From Acidobacteriota bacterium (GTDB lineage Bacteria; Acidobacteriota; Vicinamibacteria; Marinacidobacterales; Marinacidobacteraceae): 36,526 nucleotides of DNA. The stretch is from NCBI GenBank assembly GCA_022822745.1, contig JAJEAO010000112.1, positions 1 to 36,526 of the forward strand, given 5' to 3'. The translations under genes were made by a program, and so were the position numbers. This document shows, in pieces, positions 1 through 8,759 of the stretch. A model generated the notes under the pieces. It worked only from the letters and a program-made list of their open reading frames with translations, was not told the DNA's origin and ran no database searches. Numbering within the stretch: the first letter of the stretch is position 1; each line of letters starts with the position of its first letter.

Positions 1-1
1 G

Positions 2-403
2 GAGGCGCCGGCGCCCCCGCCGGTCCCGCCCGCGCTCGAGGCGGAACGGGCGCTCGCCCGCCTCCGCGCCGCCGAACTCCTCGAGATCGGCGAAGTCACC
101 GCGTTCTACGAGCGGCTCGCCGGGATCATGAAGCGCTATGCCGGGAGGCGATTCGGCGCCCGGTGGAGCGAGCGCACGACCGGGGAGATCCTCTCCGACC
201 TCGAGTCGAGCGCCGAGCCCGCCCTGGCCGGATCGCTGTCGCTCCTCGCGACCGTTCTGGACGAGGCGGACCTCGCCAAGTTCAGCGAGCGCTCGTTCCG
301 GCCCGATGCGGCCGCCGCCCGGTTCGAGGACGCCGGACGCTTCCTCGAGCGGACCCGCCCGGCGCCCGATCCGGCCCCTTCCGCGACGGAGGCTGCCGGG
401 TGA
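2..403 (+). CDS. 3' end of a Bat-operon DUF4381/BatD-tail-like protein (partial)
   Basis: The frame is open from the first bases of the window and stops at 401-403, so only about 133 C-terminal residues are visible. It begins with a proline-rich linker and continues into a helical segment reading LEIGEVTAFYERLAGIMKRY, which is typical of the cytoplasmic tail of DUF4381 and BatD-like proteins that sit beside VWA genes in aerotolerance clusters. No membrane segment lies in the visible part; in the family it would be upstream. The stop overlaps the batA start (TGATG), so the two genes are very probably translationally coupled. An internal ATG at 128 could be mistaken for the start, but the same helical domain clearly continues upstream of it. 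The assignment rests on context and tail similarity. Confidence 0.7.
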   Translation, partial: EAPAPPPVPPALEAERALARLRAAELLEIGEVTAFYERLAGIMKRYAGRRFGARWSERTTGEILSDLESSAEPALAGSLSLLATVLDEADLAKFSERSFRPDAAAARFEDAGRFLERTRPAPDPAPSATEAAG

Positions 404-1380
404 TGCGCCTCCTGTGGCCGGCCGCGCTCCTTCTCCTGCTGCTCACGCCGATCCCGGCGCTCCGCGCCCGGCGCGCCGCCCCCCCGGCAGTCCGCTTCCC
501 GGACGGGACCGCGCTGGCGGGCCTGCCGCGCACCTGGCGAAGCCGGGCCGGATTCCTGCCCGGGGCGCTCACCCTGCTCGCGCTCGTCCTCGCCGCGGTG
601 GCGCTCGCCCGTCCCCAGACCGGTCTGGCGGAGGAGACCGGCTCGAGTCTCGGGGTGGACATCGTCCTGGTGCTCGATCTCTCCTCGAGCATGCGCGCCG
701 AGGACATGGGGTCCGGCGACCGGCTGACGGCCGCCCGCGAGGTGCTCCGCGACTTCATCGAACGCCGCGAGCGCGACCGCCTCGGGCTGGTGGCGTTCGC
801 CCGCAACGCCGTCACCGTGACCCCGCTGACGCTGGATCACGACATCCTCGCCGCCCAGCTCGGCCAGATCTCGATCGGCGACATCCCGGACGGCACCGCG
901 ATCGGCAACGCGATCGCGGCGGCGGTGAACCGGCTGGCCGGTTCCGAGGCGGAGAGCCGGGTCGTGGTGCTGCTGACGGACGGCATCTCGAACGCGGGCG
1001 AGATCCACCCGCTCACCGCCGCCGGCGTCGCGAGGGCGCGCGGCATCCGGGTCTATACCGTGGGCGCGGGGAGCGAGGCGGGCGGACGGATCGCGCGGCG
1101 GCGTCCGGACGGATCGCTCGACGTCCGCCAGGCGCCGGGCATCGACGAGGAGACGCTCCGCCGGGTCGCGGAGGCCACTGGCGGACGGACCTTCCGGGCG
1201 CGCGATCGGGAGGGGCTCGCGGCCGTCTATGCGGAGATCGACGCTCTCGAGCGGACCGAGATCGAGGCGCCCACCTGGACGAGCTGGTCGGACGACGGGC
1301 CGCGGCTCGCCGGATGGGCCTCCGTGCTCCTGTTCGGAGCGGTCGCCCTCCGTTCCACCGTGCTCCGGAGCACTCCCTGA
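403..1380 (+). CDS. batA: BatA-type VWA-domain membrane protein
   Basis: A 325-residue protein with an N-terminal membrane segment (about residues 3-20), a second one (about 52-68), a von Willebrand factor A domain (about 85-290) and a final hydrophobic stretch near 300-315. The metal-ion-dependent adhesion site is intact: D91-L-S-S-S, with a TDG motif later in the domain. This matches BatA, the VWA protein of Bacteroides-type aerotolerance operons, which is anchored in the inner membrane with its VWA domain in the periplasm. The start is the ATG that overlaps the preceding stop; a longer in-frame extension upstream only overlaps the previous gene. It lies directly before a second VWA gene, as in known bat clusters. 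The biochemical role of Bat proteins is still unsettled; an envelope stress or oxygen tolerance role is the usual view. Confidence 0.88.
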   Translation: MRLLWPAALLLLLLTPIPALRARRAAPPAVRFPDGTALAGLPRTWRSRAGFLPGALTLLALVLAAVALARPQTGLAEETGSSLGVDIVLVLDLSSSMRAEDMGSGDRLTAAREVLRDFIERRERDRLGLVAFARNAVTVTPLTLDHDILAAQLGQISIGDIPDGTAIGNAIAAAVNRLAGSEAESRVVVLLTDGISNAGEIHPLTAAGVARARGIRVYTVGAGSEAGGRIARRRPDGSLDVRQAPGIDEETLRRVAEATGGRTFRARDREGLAAVYAEIDALERTEIEAPTWTSWSDDGPRLAGWASVLLFGAVALRSTVLRSTP

Positions 1381-2411
1381 TGCGGTTCGGAGAGCCCCTC
1401 GCGCTGGCCCTCGTCGCGCTCGTCCCGGTGGCGGGACTCCTGCTGTGGTTCGCCGGTCGCCGCACCCGGGCCGCGCTCGCGCGATTCGGCGCCCGCGCCG
1501 GTCGGCTGCTCGAGCGGGAGCGGCGCGGGCGGCGGCGGGTCGGGAATGTCCTTCTGCTCGCGGCCGCCCTGCTCCTCGCCACCGCGGCGGCCCGGCCGCA
1601 GTGGGGCCGGGAGGAACGCGAGATCACCCTGGTGGGCGTGGATGTCCTGTTCGCGCTCGACACCTCCTTCAGCATGGACGCCCGCGATGTGGCGCCGTCC
1701 CGGATGGATCGGGCGCGCTACATCGCTTCGTCGCTCCTGGACCGGATTCCGGGGAATCGCGCCGGGATCGTCGCCTTCGCCGGCAGCGCGTTCACCCAGT
1801 GTCCCCTGACGCACGATCTGGCCGCCGTGCGCACCCTGCTGGCGGGAGTCGCCACCGGGGCGGTGGAGAACCCGGGGACGAACCTCGCGGCGATGATCGT
1901 CGAGGCGGCGCGGGCCTTCGACCGCCAGGAAAGCCGGCATCGGGTCGTGGTCCTGCTCACCGACGGCCGACAGGACGATCTGCGGGTCACGCCGGTGGCG
2001 GAAGTGGCGGCTCACGCCGAGACCGCGGGGATTGTCGTTCTCGCCGTCGGGGTGGGCACCGAGTCCGGGGCCACGATTCCGGTGCCCGCCGAGTCGGGCC
2101 CCACGCTCATGCGGGACGCCGCCGGAGCGCCGATCGTGAACCGGCTGGACGCCGGGGCGCTCTCCGAGCTCGCGGCGAGAACCGGAGGCGCGTTCTTCCC
2201 GGTGTCCCCCGACGACCGCGAGATCGTCGCCATGGCGGAGCGGATCGCGGGGATGGAGGGCGGTGAGCTCGGCGACGAGGTGTCGCGCCGCTACCGGGAG
2301 CGGTTCTACCTCCCCGCGGGCGCCGGTTTCGCGCTCCTGTTCGCGCACGCGCTCGTCGCGTCCGGCGGCCGGCGGAGCTCGGCGCGAGCCGACCGGGAGG
2401 GCGCCGCGTGA
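1380..2411 (+). CDS. batB: BatB-type VWA-domain membrane protein
   Basis: A 343-residue VWA protein. Two hydrophobic segments (about residues 7-25 and 55-71) flank a basic cytoplasmic stretch, followed by a VWA domain with an intact metal site, D94-T-S-F-S, and a TDG motif around residue 196. A last hydrophobic segment lies near 315-330. The ATG overlaps the batA stop (TGATG), showing tight coupling. In Bat clusters BatA and BatB are thought to form a membrane complex with the TPR proteins BatC and BatE; that partnership is inferred from other species. BatA and BatB resemble each other in layout, and order in the cluster is the main reason for naming this one BatB. Confidence 0.86.
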   Translation: MRFGEPLALALVALVPVAGLLLWFAGRRTRAALARFGARAGRLLERERRGRRRVGNVLLLAAALLLATAAARPQWGREEREITLVGVDVLFALDTSFSMDARDVAPSRMDRARYIASSLLDRIPGNRAGIVAFAGSAFTQCPLTHDLAAVRTLLAGVATGAVENPGTNLAAMIVEAARAFDRQESRHRVVVLLTDGRQDDLRVTPVAEVAAHAETAGIVVLAVGVGTESGATIPVPAESGPTLMRDAAGAPIVNRLDAGALSELAARTGGAFFPVSPDDREIVAMAERIAGMEGGELGDEVSRRYRERFYLPAGAGFALLFAHALVASGGRRSSARADREGAA

Positions 2412-3265
2412 TCCGGGCGCTGGCGATCGCGATGCTCGCCGCCCAGTGGTTCGGGGGCGCGGAGCGGAACACGCGGGAAGGCGCCGAGCATTTCACCGCC
2501 GGCCGCCTGGAGGAGGCGCTGCGGGCGTTCGCGCGCGCCCGGGCGGAGCACCCGGACGCTCCGGCCACCGACCTGAATCTGGCCGGGGTCCAGTACCGGC
2601 TCGGAGAGGAGGCGGGGGGCGGCGCTCCGGCTTCGAGGGGAGCGGACGGAAGCCCGCTCGCGGAAGCAGCCCGGGGCTACCAGGGCGCGATTTCGTCGGG
2701 CCTCGACGACGGGCTCGCCCGCGACGCATGGTTCAACCTGGGGAACACGCTCTACCGGGCGGGGGCCTTCGCGGAGTCCGCCGCCGCCTACGCGGAGGCG
2801 CTCGCCGTGGATCCGGAGGACGCCGAAGCGCGCCGGAACCTCGAGCGGGCCCTTCTCCGAGCCGAAGAACAGCGGGACCAGCAGGAACAGCAGCAGGACG
2901 GGCAGCCCTCCGGAGACGACGAGCAGGATGGCGCGCCGGAGGAGCCGGATCGCCCGCCCGAGGAGCCGGATCCTTCCGGGGAGCAGGAGCAGGATCCGTC
3001 CGAAGAGCAGGGGGCGTCGGAGCCGGAAGAGGGCCGGTCGCCGGAGGCGCCGGAAAGCGGTCAGGATCCGTCTCCGGAATCCGCCGACGCTGACGCCCCG
3101 TCCGGCGCCGACTCGCCGGCTGCCGGAGACCCCGGCGAAGTGCCGGAAGTGAGTCCCGAACAGGCCGAGCGCATCCTCGCGGCGCTCGCCGAAGTGGAGC
3201 GCGCCTTCCAGCAGGACCAGCTCGAGAAGCGACGGGCCCGGGCGCTTCGCCGGGGGAGGCACTGA
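2408..3265 (+). CDS. batC: BatC-like TPR protein with acidic low-complexity tail
   Basis: A 285-residue protein starting at a GTG that overlaps the batB stop. A short hydrophobic N-terminus (MIRALAIAMLAAQWFGG) may be a signal peptide. TPR-like helices occupy about residues 20-60 and 95-160, with the classic WFNLGNTLYRAGAFAESA signature. Residues about 160-245 are an unusual low-complexity stretch rich in Glu, Asp, Gln, Pro and Ser. The protein ends with a conserved-looking helix (AERILAALAEVERAF) and a very basic tail. BatC proteins have this order: TPR, charged linker, terminal helix. It probably lies in the periplasm and works with the VWA proteins. The acidic linker would be intrinsically disordered. 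Confidence 0.8.
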   Translation: MIRALAIAMLAAQWFGGAERNTREGAEHFTAGRLEEALRAFARARAEHPDAPATDLNLAGVQYRLGEEAGGGAPASRGADGSPLAEAARGYQGAISSGLDDGLARDAWFNLGNTLYRAGAFAESAAAYAEALAVDPEDAEARRNLERALLRAEEQRDQQEQQQDGQPSGDDEQDGAPEEPDRPPEEPDPSGEQEQDPSEEQGASEPEEGRSPEAPESGQDPSPESADADAPSGADSPAAGDPGEVPEVSPEQAERILAALAEVERAFQQDQLEKRRARALRRGRH

Positions 3266-5181
3266 TGCGCCTTCCGGCTGTGGTCGTCGCCACCGGGCTC
3301 CTCGCGGCCGCGGCCGCGCCGGCCCAGGAGCGCGCCGAGGCCACCGTGAACGCTTCGGTGGTCGGCGTCGAGGATCTGCTCGAGTTCACCGTCTCGGTCC
3401 CCGAAATCCGGGGCGGACAGCCGGAGATGCCTCCGGTTCCCGGCTTCGACGTGCTCGGAAGCCAGATGCTCACCAGCACCTCGATCGTGAACGGCCGGGT
3501 GAGCGCCTCGATCTCGTGGACCTACCGGTTGCGGCCCCTGGAAGTGGGCGAGTTCACCCTCCCGCCGGTCCCGGTTCCCGGGTACGCCCCCACCGAGCCG
3601 GTGATCGTCACGGTGGAGCCCGGCAGCCGCCGTCCGCCGTCGCGCCGGAGCCGGCGGCCCGACCCGTTCGGCAGCCCCTTCGATCCGTTGCTGGACCCCT
3701 TCCGGGATCCGTTCGGTCGGGAGCCGCCGCCCGAGGTGGGAGAGCGGGATCTCTTCGTGCGGGCCGAGATCTCGGATCGGGAAGTGCGGGTGGGAGAGCA
3801 GGTTCTCGTGCTCTACCGCCTCTACGCCCGGGTTCCGGTGTTCACCGCGGTCCCGGTGGAGCTGGCGCAGCCCGAGGGGTTCTGGGTCGAGGAGACGCCG
3901 CTCCCCGATGTGCCGTGGCAGGAACGCGGGCTCTCCCGCGAGCGCGTCCGGGAACTCCGCGCCCAGCCCGGACCCCGCCGCGAGCAGCGGGTCGTGGACG
4001 GCGTCTCCTACGACACCTATCCGGTCCTGCTGCGCGCCGTGTTTCCGACCGGCGCCGGAGAGCGGCAGCTCCCCGGACCCCGGTTCGAGATCGGCGTGCC
4101 CGGGCGATCCCGCTCGCTCTTCCTCGCCCCGACGACGGTGGTCGCCCGCGACGCCCCGCCGGTCACGATTCGGTCTCTCCCGCTTCCCGACGCCGGGCGG
4201 CCTGCGGACTTTTCCGGCGCCGTCGGAACCTACCGGCTCGAGGCGTCGCTCCTCGCGGGCGGCGAGCCGGTCGGGGACGAGGCGGTTCCGGCGGGCGAGC
4301 CCCTCGTGCTGCGGGTCGAGCTCGACGGACAGGGCAACGTCCGGGCGGCCGGGATCCCCGCGCTCCCCGAGGATCCCGGGTTCCGCCGGGCGTTCCGCTT
4401 CTTCGACCCGGAGTCGAGGCTCGAGACCGGGTTGCGGGACATCGGCGCCGGGGAGGATCTCGACGCGTTCCGCTTCGGCGGGCGTCGGATCTGGGAGTTC
4501 CCGGTCGTTCCGGAGGCGGGCGGCGTCCACCGGATCGCGGCGCTGGGCCTCGAAGTCTTCGACCCGGAGTCGGCCGCCTACGAGACAGTGGCCTCCGATC
4601 CCCTCCGCCTGCGCGTCGAGGGCGGGATTGCCGCGGTTCCGGCGCCCTCCGGCGCCGGAGTCGTGGAGCGGCTGGGCGACGACATCCGCTACCTGCAGCC
4701 GGTCGGACCCGCTCTGGCGTCCCCTCCCGGCGGCTTCCCGCTCCGGTGGTGGATTCTTCTCTCCCTCGGGCTCCCGATCGGGTGGAACCTCGCCGTCTTC
4801 GCCGTGCTCCGGCGTCGCCGCCACCGGGCGCTCCACGCCGACCGGTTCCGTCGCCGGGGCGCCGGCCGCGCCGCGCGGAAGCGCCTCGCGAAGCTGGGCG
4901 AGGACGACCCGGCGGCGATCGGAGCGGCGCTCCGCGATTACGCCGCCGACCGGCTGGGGCTGTCCCCGCGCGGACTCACGCCGGCCGGCGTCGTCGAGCG
5001 GTTCGTCGCCGAGGGCGCGGACCCCGAAGCCGCCGCGGAGTTCGCCGCCCTCTGGTCCGCGACCGAGGCGGCCCGGTTCGCGGCCGGCCCGGCGGGGCGC
5101 TCGCCCGCGGACGCCACGCCGTTCCGCGCCATCGCGCTGGTCCGACGGCTCGAAGCCACGCTCGGAAGGGCGGCCGCATGA
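3265..5181 (+). CDS. batD: BatD-type protein (oxygen tolerance)
   Basis: A 638-residue protein with a cleavable signal peptide (cleavage plausible after APA, around residue 20), a large beta-rich extracytoplasmic region of Ig-like repeats (to about residue 490), one membrane segment (about 492-514, WWILLSLGLPIGWNLAVF), and a cytoplasmic helical tail resembling DUF4381 tails. The opening residues, EATVNASVVGVEDLLEFTV, match the BatD family, where the protein is described as an oxygen-tolerance factor. The ATG overlaps the stop of the TPR gene, and its own stop overlaps the next start. A stretch near residues 115-150 is rich in Arg/Pro/Asp, with repeated DPF motifs, and looks like a flexible loop. 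Confidence 0.88.
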   Translation: MRLPAVVVATGLLAAAAAPAQERAEATVNASVVGVEDLLEFTVSVPEIRGGQPEMPPVPGFDVLGSQMLTSTSIVNGRVSASISWTYRLRPLEVGEFTLPPVPVPGYAPTEPVIVTVEPGSRRPPSRRSRRPDPFGSPFDPLLDPFRDPFGREPPPEVGERDLFVRAEISDREVRVGEQVLVLYRLYARVPVFTAVPVELAQPEGFWVEETPLPDVPWQERGLSRERVRELRAQPGPRREQRVVDGVSYDTYPVLLRAVFPTGAGERQLPGPRFEIGVPGRSRSLFLAPTTVVARDAPPVTIRSLPLPDAGRPADFSGAVGTYRLEASLLAGGEPVGDEAVPAGEPLVLRVELDGQGNVRAAGIPALPEDPGFRRAFRFFDPESRLETGLRDIGAGEDLDAFRFGGRRIWEFPVVPEAGGVHRIAALGLEVFDPESAAYETVASDPLRLRVEGGIAAVPAPSGAGVVERLGDDIRYLQPVGPALASPPGGFPLRWWILLSLGLPIGWNLAVFAVLRRRRHRALHADRFRRRGAGRAARKRLAKLGEDDPAAIGAALRDYAADRLGLSPRGLTPAGVVERFVAEGADPEAAAEFAALWSATEAARFAAGPAGRSPADATPFRAIALVRRLEATLGRAAA

Positions 5182-6068
5182 CCGCGTGGAGGGCCCTCGG
5201 GGCGCTGGCGCTCCTCGCCGCGAGCGCCGCGTCGCCGGCGGCGCAGGAGCTCACCCCGGTCGAGGCGGCCCGGCGCTACGACGAAGGCGACTTCGCGGGA
5301 GCGCTCGAGATCTGGAGGGCGCTGGCGGCGGATCCCTCGCACGGTCTCGATCCGGCGGCCCTCCACTACAACCTGGGCAACGCGGAGTTCCGCTCCGGGA
5401 GGCTCGGCTGGGCGACGCTTCACTGGGAGCGCTCCCTCCTCCACGAGCCCGGAAACGCGGACGCCCTCGCGAACCTGGCGCTGGCCCGCGGCATCCTCGA
5501 TCGCCGGCTGGCCGATTCGGCTTCGTCGGCCTCTTCGGGGGAGTCCGACGCTTTCGCGGTGGAGCTGCTCGATTCGATGGAGGGGCTCGCGGCCGGTCTG
5601 CGCCGCGCTCCCCCGTCCCGGTTCGCGGCGACGGTGGCGGGCGCCGCCTTCCTCGCCGGAGCCTTCGTCACGCTGCTGCAGCTCGGGTTCGCCCGCAGGC
5701 GGCTCCTGGGGACGGGGCTGGTCGGCTCGCTCGCGGTCGCCGCCGCCGGCCTGACCCTCCTCGGAGTCCAGCGGTCGTCCCCCGACGTGGCGGTCGTGGT
5801 CGCGCCGGCGGCGGCGTTGCGCAGCGGGCCGGGGGCGACCTTCCCGCGGCTGGCGTCGCTGCCGGAGGGACTGGTCCTCGATCTCGGGGACGATGGGTTC
5901 GAGGCGCCGGAGGGCTTCCGGCGCGTCGTGGCGGCGGGGATCGTGGGTTACGCCGACCGTAGCGAGGTGGTCCCGGTTCGGCGGCATGTGCGTGGTGGGG
6001 ACAGCCTTGTCGCGCCGGGAAGTGTTCCGCCGGGGCCGTCGGCCGCTGCGCGAGATGAGTCGAGGTGA
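5178..6068 (+). CDS. batE: BatE-like TPR and SH3-domain membrane protein
   Basis: A 296-residue protein with a signal peptide (cleavage likely near SPAAQ, residues 19-23), TPR repeats (about 28-115, including LHYNLGNAEFRSGRLG), two membrane helices (about 155-175 and 180-200), and a C-terminal bacterial SH3-like domain (about 210-270). This architecture is that of BatE. Its ATG overlaps the batD stop (ATGA). It ends in a short disordered tail. It closes the Bat block; the following amidohydrolase overlaps or abuts it and may be co-transcribed, although it is not a usual Bat component. Confidence 0.82.
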   Translation: MTAWRALGALALLAASAASPAAQELTPVEAARRYDEGDFAGALEIWRALAADPSHGLDPAALHYNLGNAEFRSGRLGWATLHWERSLLHEPGNADALANLALARGILDRRLADSASSASSGESDAFAVELLDSMEGLAAGLRRAPPSRFAATVAGAAFLAGAFVTLLQLGFARRRLLGTGLVGSLAVAAAGLTLLGVQRSSPDVAVVVAPAAALRSGPGATFPRLASLPEGLVLDLGDDGFEAPEGFRRVVAAGIVGYADRSEVVPVRRHVRGGDSLVAPGSVPPGPSAAARDESR

Positions 6069-6070
6069 AT

Positions 6071-7489
6071 ATGTCGCAGATTCCAGCTTTCCCTCACGGG
6101 CGAACCGATCGGGAGCGCCGTGGTTCTTCTCCCCTTTCCCGCCGGCAGCTCCTGCTTCGCGGGGCTGCCGGACTCACCGCCGCCGCCGCGCCCGGCCTCG
6201 TCCGAGATGCCGCCGGCGGCCACTTTGGGCTGCGCACCGGCGCCGGCGGCCAGACTGGGCCGCGCGCCGAGGTCCGGCTGGATCGGGTCGCCGACCGGAT
6301 GGAGCAGCTCTCCCGGATCGGCGCGGGTCCGGACGGCGGGATCTCGCGCACGGCCGGCAGCGACGCCGATCTCGCCGCCCGCGAGCTCTACGCCGGCTGG
6401 CTGCGGGAGGCCGGGTGCGAGGTCCGCACCGATCTCGCCGGGAACCAGATCGGTCGCCTCGAAGGGTCCGAGCCCTCGCTCGCGCCGCTCGCCACCGGCT
6501 CCCACCTCGACTCGGTCCCGAGCGGCGGCAACTTCGACGGCGCGGCGGGGTGCGTGGCGTCGCTGGAGGCGGTCGCCGCGCTCGGCGAAGCGGGCATCCG
6601 GCTGCGGCATCCGGTGGAGATCCTGAACTTCTTCAACGAGGAGAACGGGAAGACCGGGAGCCGCGTCCTCGCCGGCGAGGTCGCTCCCGAGGAGATGGAT
6701 CTGCCCGCGTACGGCGGGATGACGCTCGGCGAGGCGATGGAGCGCGTCGGCGGCTCTCCGGAACGGATCGCCGAGGCGGCGCTCGCGCCCGGCGCCTTCG
6801 AGAGCTTCCTCGAGCTCCACATCGAGCAGGGGCCGACGCTGGACTCGGAAGGTCTCGACATCGGCGTCGTCGAGGGCATCGTCGGCATCCGCCGGTTCCG
6901 GGTCACCGTGACCGGCGTGGCGAACCACGCCGGGACGACCGCCATGGCGATTCGTCGCGATCCCATGGTCACCGCCGCCCGCATCGTCGCCGCGGTCCAC
7001 GACGAGACGCTCGAGCGCCCCGGTCGGCAGGTCGCCACCGTGGGCTATCTCGAAGCGCGCCCGGGCGCCGCCAACGTGATCCCCGGGGAAGTGGAGTTCA
7101 CGCTCGAAGTCCGGGATCTGAGCATGGAGGTCATCGCGTCGCACTACGAGCGGCTGCGGGCCGTGGCGCAGGAGATCGCCGCCCGCAACGGGACCGAGGT
7201 CCACTTCGAGCCCTACTACCTGAGCCGCGCCGCCCCCTGCGATCCGGCGCTCGTGGATCTCGTGTTCGATGTGGCCGGCGATCTCGGCTTCCGCCGGGTC
7301 CGGATGCCTTCGGGCGCGGGCCACGACGCGCAGTCCATCGCCGTGTTCGCGCCGATCGGGATGGTCTTCGTCCCGAGCCGCGACGGGATCAGCCATTCCC
7401 CGCGAGAATGGACTTCCATCGAGGAGATCACGAACGGCGCGGCCGTGATTGCCGAAGCGCTGCGTCGCCGCGACGAAGCCCCCGCGTAG
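6071..7489 (+). CDS. Tat-exported Zn-dependent hydantoinase/carbamoylase-family amidase
   Basis: A 472-residue M20-superfamily hydrolase of the N-carbamoyl-amino-acid / allantoate amidohydrolase group (AllC, HyuC, beta-ureidopropionase relatives), which removes ureido groups from carbamoylated substrates. The expected two-metal ligands are visible: H145 in SHLDSVPSGG, D156 in NFDGAAG, E190-E191 in FFNEENG, H250 in LELHIEQGP and H418 in SGAGHDAQ. The dimerisation motif VANHAGTTAM is present. A twin-arginine motif (SRRQLLL, residues about 23-29) followed by a hydrophobic stretch indicates folded export, whereas many family members are cytoplasmic. I chose the ATG at 6071; a GTG at 6065 overlapping the batE stop would add two residues. 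The exact substrate cannot be told from sequence. Confidence 0.85.
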   Translation: MSQIPAFPHGRTDRERRGSSPLSRRQLLLRGAAGLTAAAAPGLVRDAAGGHFGLRTGAGGQTGPRAEVRLDRVADRMEQLSRIGAGPDGGISRTAGSDADLAARELYAGWLREAGCEVRTDLAGNQIGRLEGSEPSLAPLATGSHLDSVPSGGNFDGAAGCVASLEAVAALGEAGIRLRHPVEILNFFNEENGKTGSRVLAGEVAPEEMDLPAYGGMTLGEAMERVGGSPERIAEAALAPGAFESFLELHIEQGPTLDSEGLDIGVVEGIVGIRRFRVTVTGVANHAGTTAMAIRRDPMVTAARIVAAVHDETLERPGRQVATVGYLEARPGAANVIPGEVEFTLEVRDLSMEVIASHYERLRAVAQEIAARNGTEVHFEPYYLSRAAPCDPALVDLVFDVAGDLGFRRVRMPSGAGHDAQSIAVFAPIGMVFVPSRDGISHSPREWTSIEEITNGAAVIAEALRRRDEAPA

Positions 7490-7514
7490 CGGGCGCCCGC
7501 TGCCGGCGCCGCCA

Positions 7515-7543
7515 TTGCCGGCGCGCCGGGCTCCTGCCCGGCA
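7515..7543 (+). repeat. Palindromic intergenic repeat, copy A
   Basis: A 29-bp unit beginning TTGCCGGCGCGCCGGG. It contains a GCCGGG/CCCGGC stem (7525-7530 with 7537-7542, six-base loop), and the outer TGCCGG and CCGGCA are also complementary. An identical 29-mer occurs at 34849-34877, and variants lie at 7564, 27226, 27382, 34789 and 34818. It lies between two same-strand genes and could act as a REP-like element or attenuator. Confidence 0.8.
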
Positions 7544-7563
7544 AGAGTACGCCGGTACCGGCG

Positions 7564-7590
7564 TTGTCGGCGCGCGGGGTCCCGCCCGGC
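7564..7590 (+). repeat. Palindromic intergenic repeat, copy B (variant)
   Basis: A diverged copy of the same unit (TTGTCGGCGCGCGGGG... ending CCCGGC), 20 bases after copy A. The spacer holds GAGTACGCCGG, which also recurs in similar form (GAGTACGCTGG) just after the copy at 27382, so the family unit probably extends beyond the hairpin itself. The next gene starts 24 bases downstream. Confidence 0.65.
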
Positions 7591-7614
7591 GCGCTGAGCG
7601 CCCCATCGTGCGGT

Positions 7615-8754
7615 ATGTTCGCCGCCGTGGCGGGTGTCGGTGGACGATGGAGCCGTCGGAGGCTTCTGACCGGCGCGCGGCGGCAGGGCGTAACCATCAC
7701 GGGCGGTCTCCTCACTCCCGGGGTGTACGGCCAGTGGATCCGCGACTACCGCGCCGGTCGTTTCGTCGAGACCGCACGGAAGGTCAGCGAGCGCGACGCC
7801 GCGGAACTGCGCTATGCGCAGCGGGGAGCGCTGGACTCGCTACCGCCGCTTCACGACCCCGATGGTTTCCTGAGCCGACTCGCCGCCGCCGCGCTCCACG
7901 CCGAGGCGGTCGCCCACTTCGGCTGGAACCAGAGCAGCGACGTCCGCCTCCTTCACGCGCCGACGCAGTCCCTCCCGGAACGCTGGATCCTCGGGCTGCC
8001 CCCCTCCCTCCCGGAAGATGTCCGTGGGACGTGGGGCGGCCGAGTGGGCGCCGATCCGCGCCGCGCGCTGTTCCGGGAGGTAGCCCTCGCGGCGGCCCGG
8101 CCGCGGCTCGCGATTCTCGGCCTCGGCGGCGCGACCCGGGTTCTCGAGGGAGGGGTTGCCGCGGACTACGACCCGGTCCTCCGCTGGCAGCTCGCAGCCG
8201 TCCTTGCGTTTCGCGCCCGCTATGTTCGGGAGGACGGACTGTGGCGGCATGTCCTCGAGATCCTCACCGAGCCCGACCGCCAGACGATCGTGTTCCCGCG
8301 GAACGACCGCAGCGCCGTGGCCCGGGCGATCGCCGACCCCGATGATCGCCGCCTGCGCCTCGCGCTCGCGAGCCTCGGTACGAATCGGCGCAGGAACGCG
8401 GAGCAGTTCCTGGCCGAGGTGAGGGAGGATCCGTGGGGGCCGCTGCAGGTCCCCCGCTGGATGATCGAAGGGGAGACGCTCATGGACCGGAGCCAGTTCG
8501 GCCCCGCGAGCGAGGTGCTGGGCTCCGCCGCCGCGGCCGCGCCCGCATCCCAGCCGGCCGCCGCGGCCTACGTGGCGGCGCTCCAGGCCTCCGGCCGGTG
8601 GGAGGAGGCCGCGGCGCTCGCGCGCGACCGGCTCACCGGGTCCGCGCCCGGCGGGATCTCGCCGGAGGAGCACCCCTGGCTCTCCTTCCTCCTGACCTGG
8701 GCGCGCCCCGGCGCGAGCGAGCTGGAATGGCTGCGCCGGGCGGTCGCCGCCTGA
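7615..8754 (+). CDS. Helical/TPR-like protein paired with a VWA gene (first pair)
   Basis: A 379-residue protein with no recognised enzymatic motif. It starts at the ATG at 7615; the frame is open for a long way upstream but runs through repeats and the preceding gene, so those parts are discarded. The N-terminus (FAAVAGVGGRWSRRRLLTG) is basic with little hydrophobic character, so export is uncertain. The body is Ala/Leu/Arg-rich, with helical-hairpin spacing that suggests TPR-like repeats, clearest near residues 280-350. Like the gene at 11859 it is followed immediately by a secreted VWA protein. Both share a segment of the type AALHAEA / ALLHTEA followed by conserved Trp and Leu residues, so they may be distant paralogues. 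A scaffold role for the VWA partner is inference. Confidence 0.72.
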   Translation: MFAAVAGVGGRWSRRRLLTGARRQGVTITGGLLTPGVYGQWIRDYRAGRFVETARKVSERDAAELRYAQRGALDSLPPLHDPDGFLSRLAAAALHAEAVAHFGWNQSSDVRLLHAPTQSLPERWILGLPPSLPEDVRGTWGGRVGADPRRALFREVALAAARPRLAILGLGGATRVLEGGVAADYDPVLRWQLAAVLAFRARYVREDGLWRHVLEILTEPDRQTIVFPRNDRSAVARAIADPDDRRLRLALASLGTNRRRNAEQFLAEVREDPWGPLQVPRWMIEGETLMDRSQFGPASEVLGSAAAAAPASQPAAAAYVAALQASGRWEEAAALARDRLTGSAPGGISPEEHPWLSFLLTWARPGASELEWLRRAVAA

Positions 8755-8759
8755 TCCTC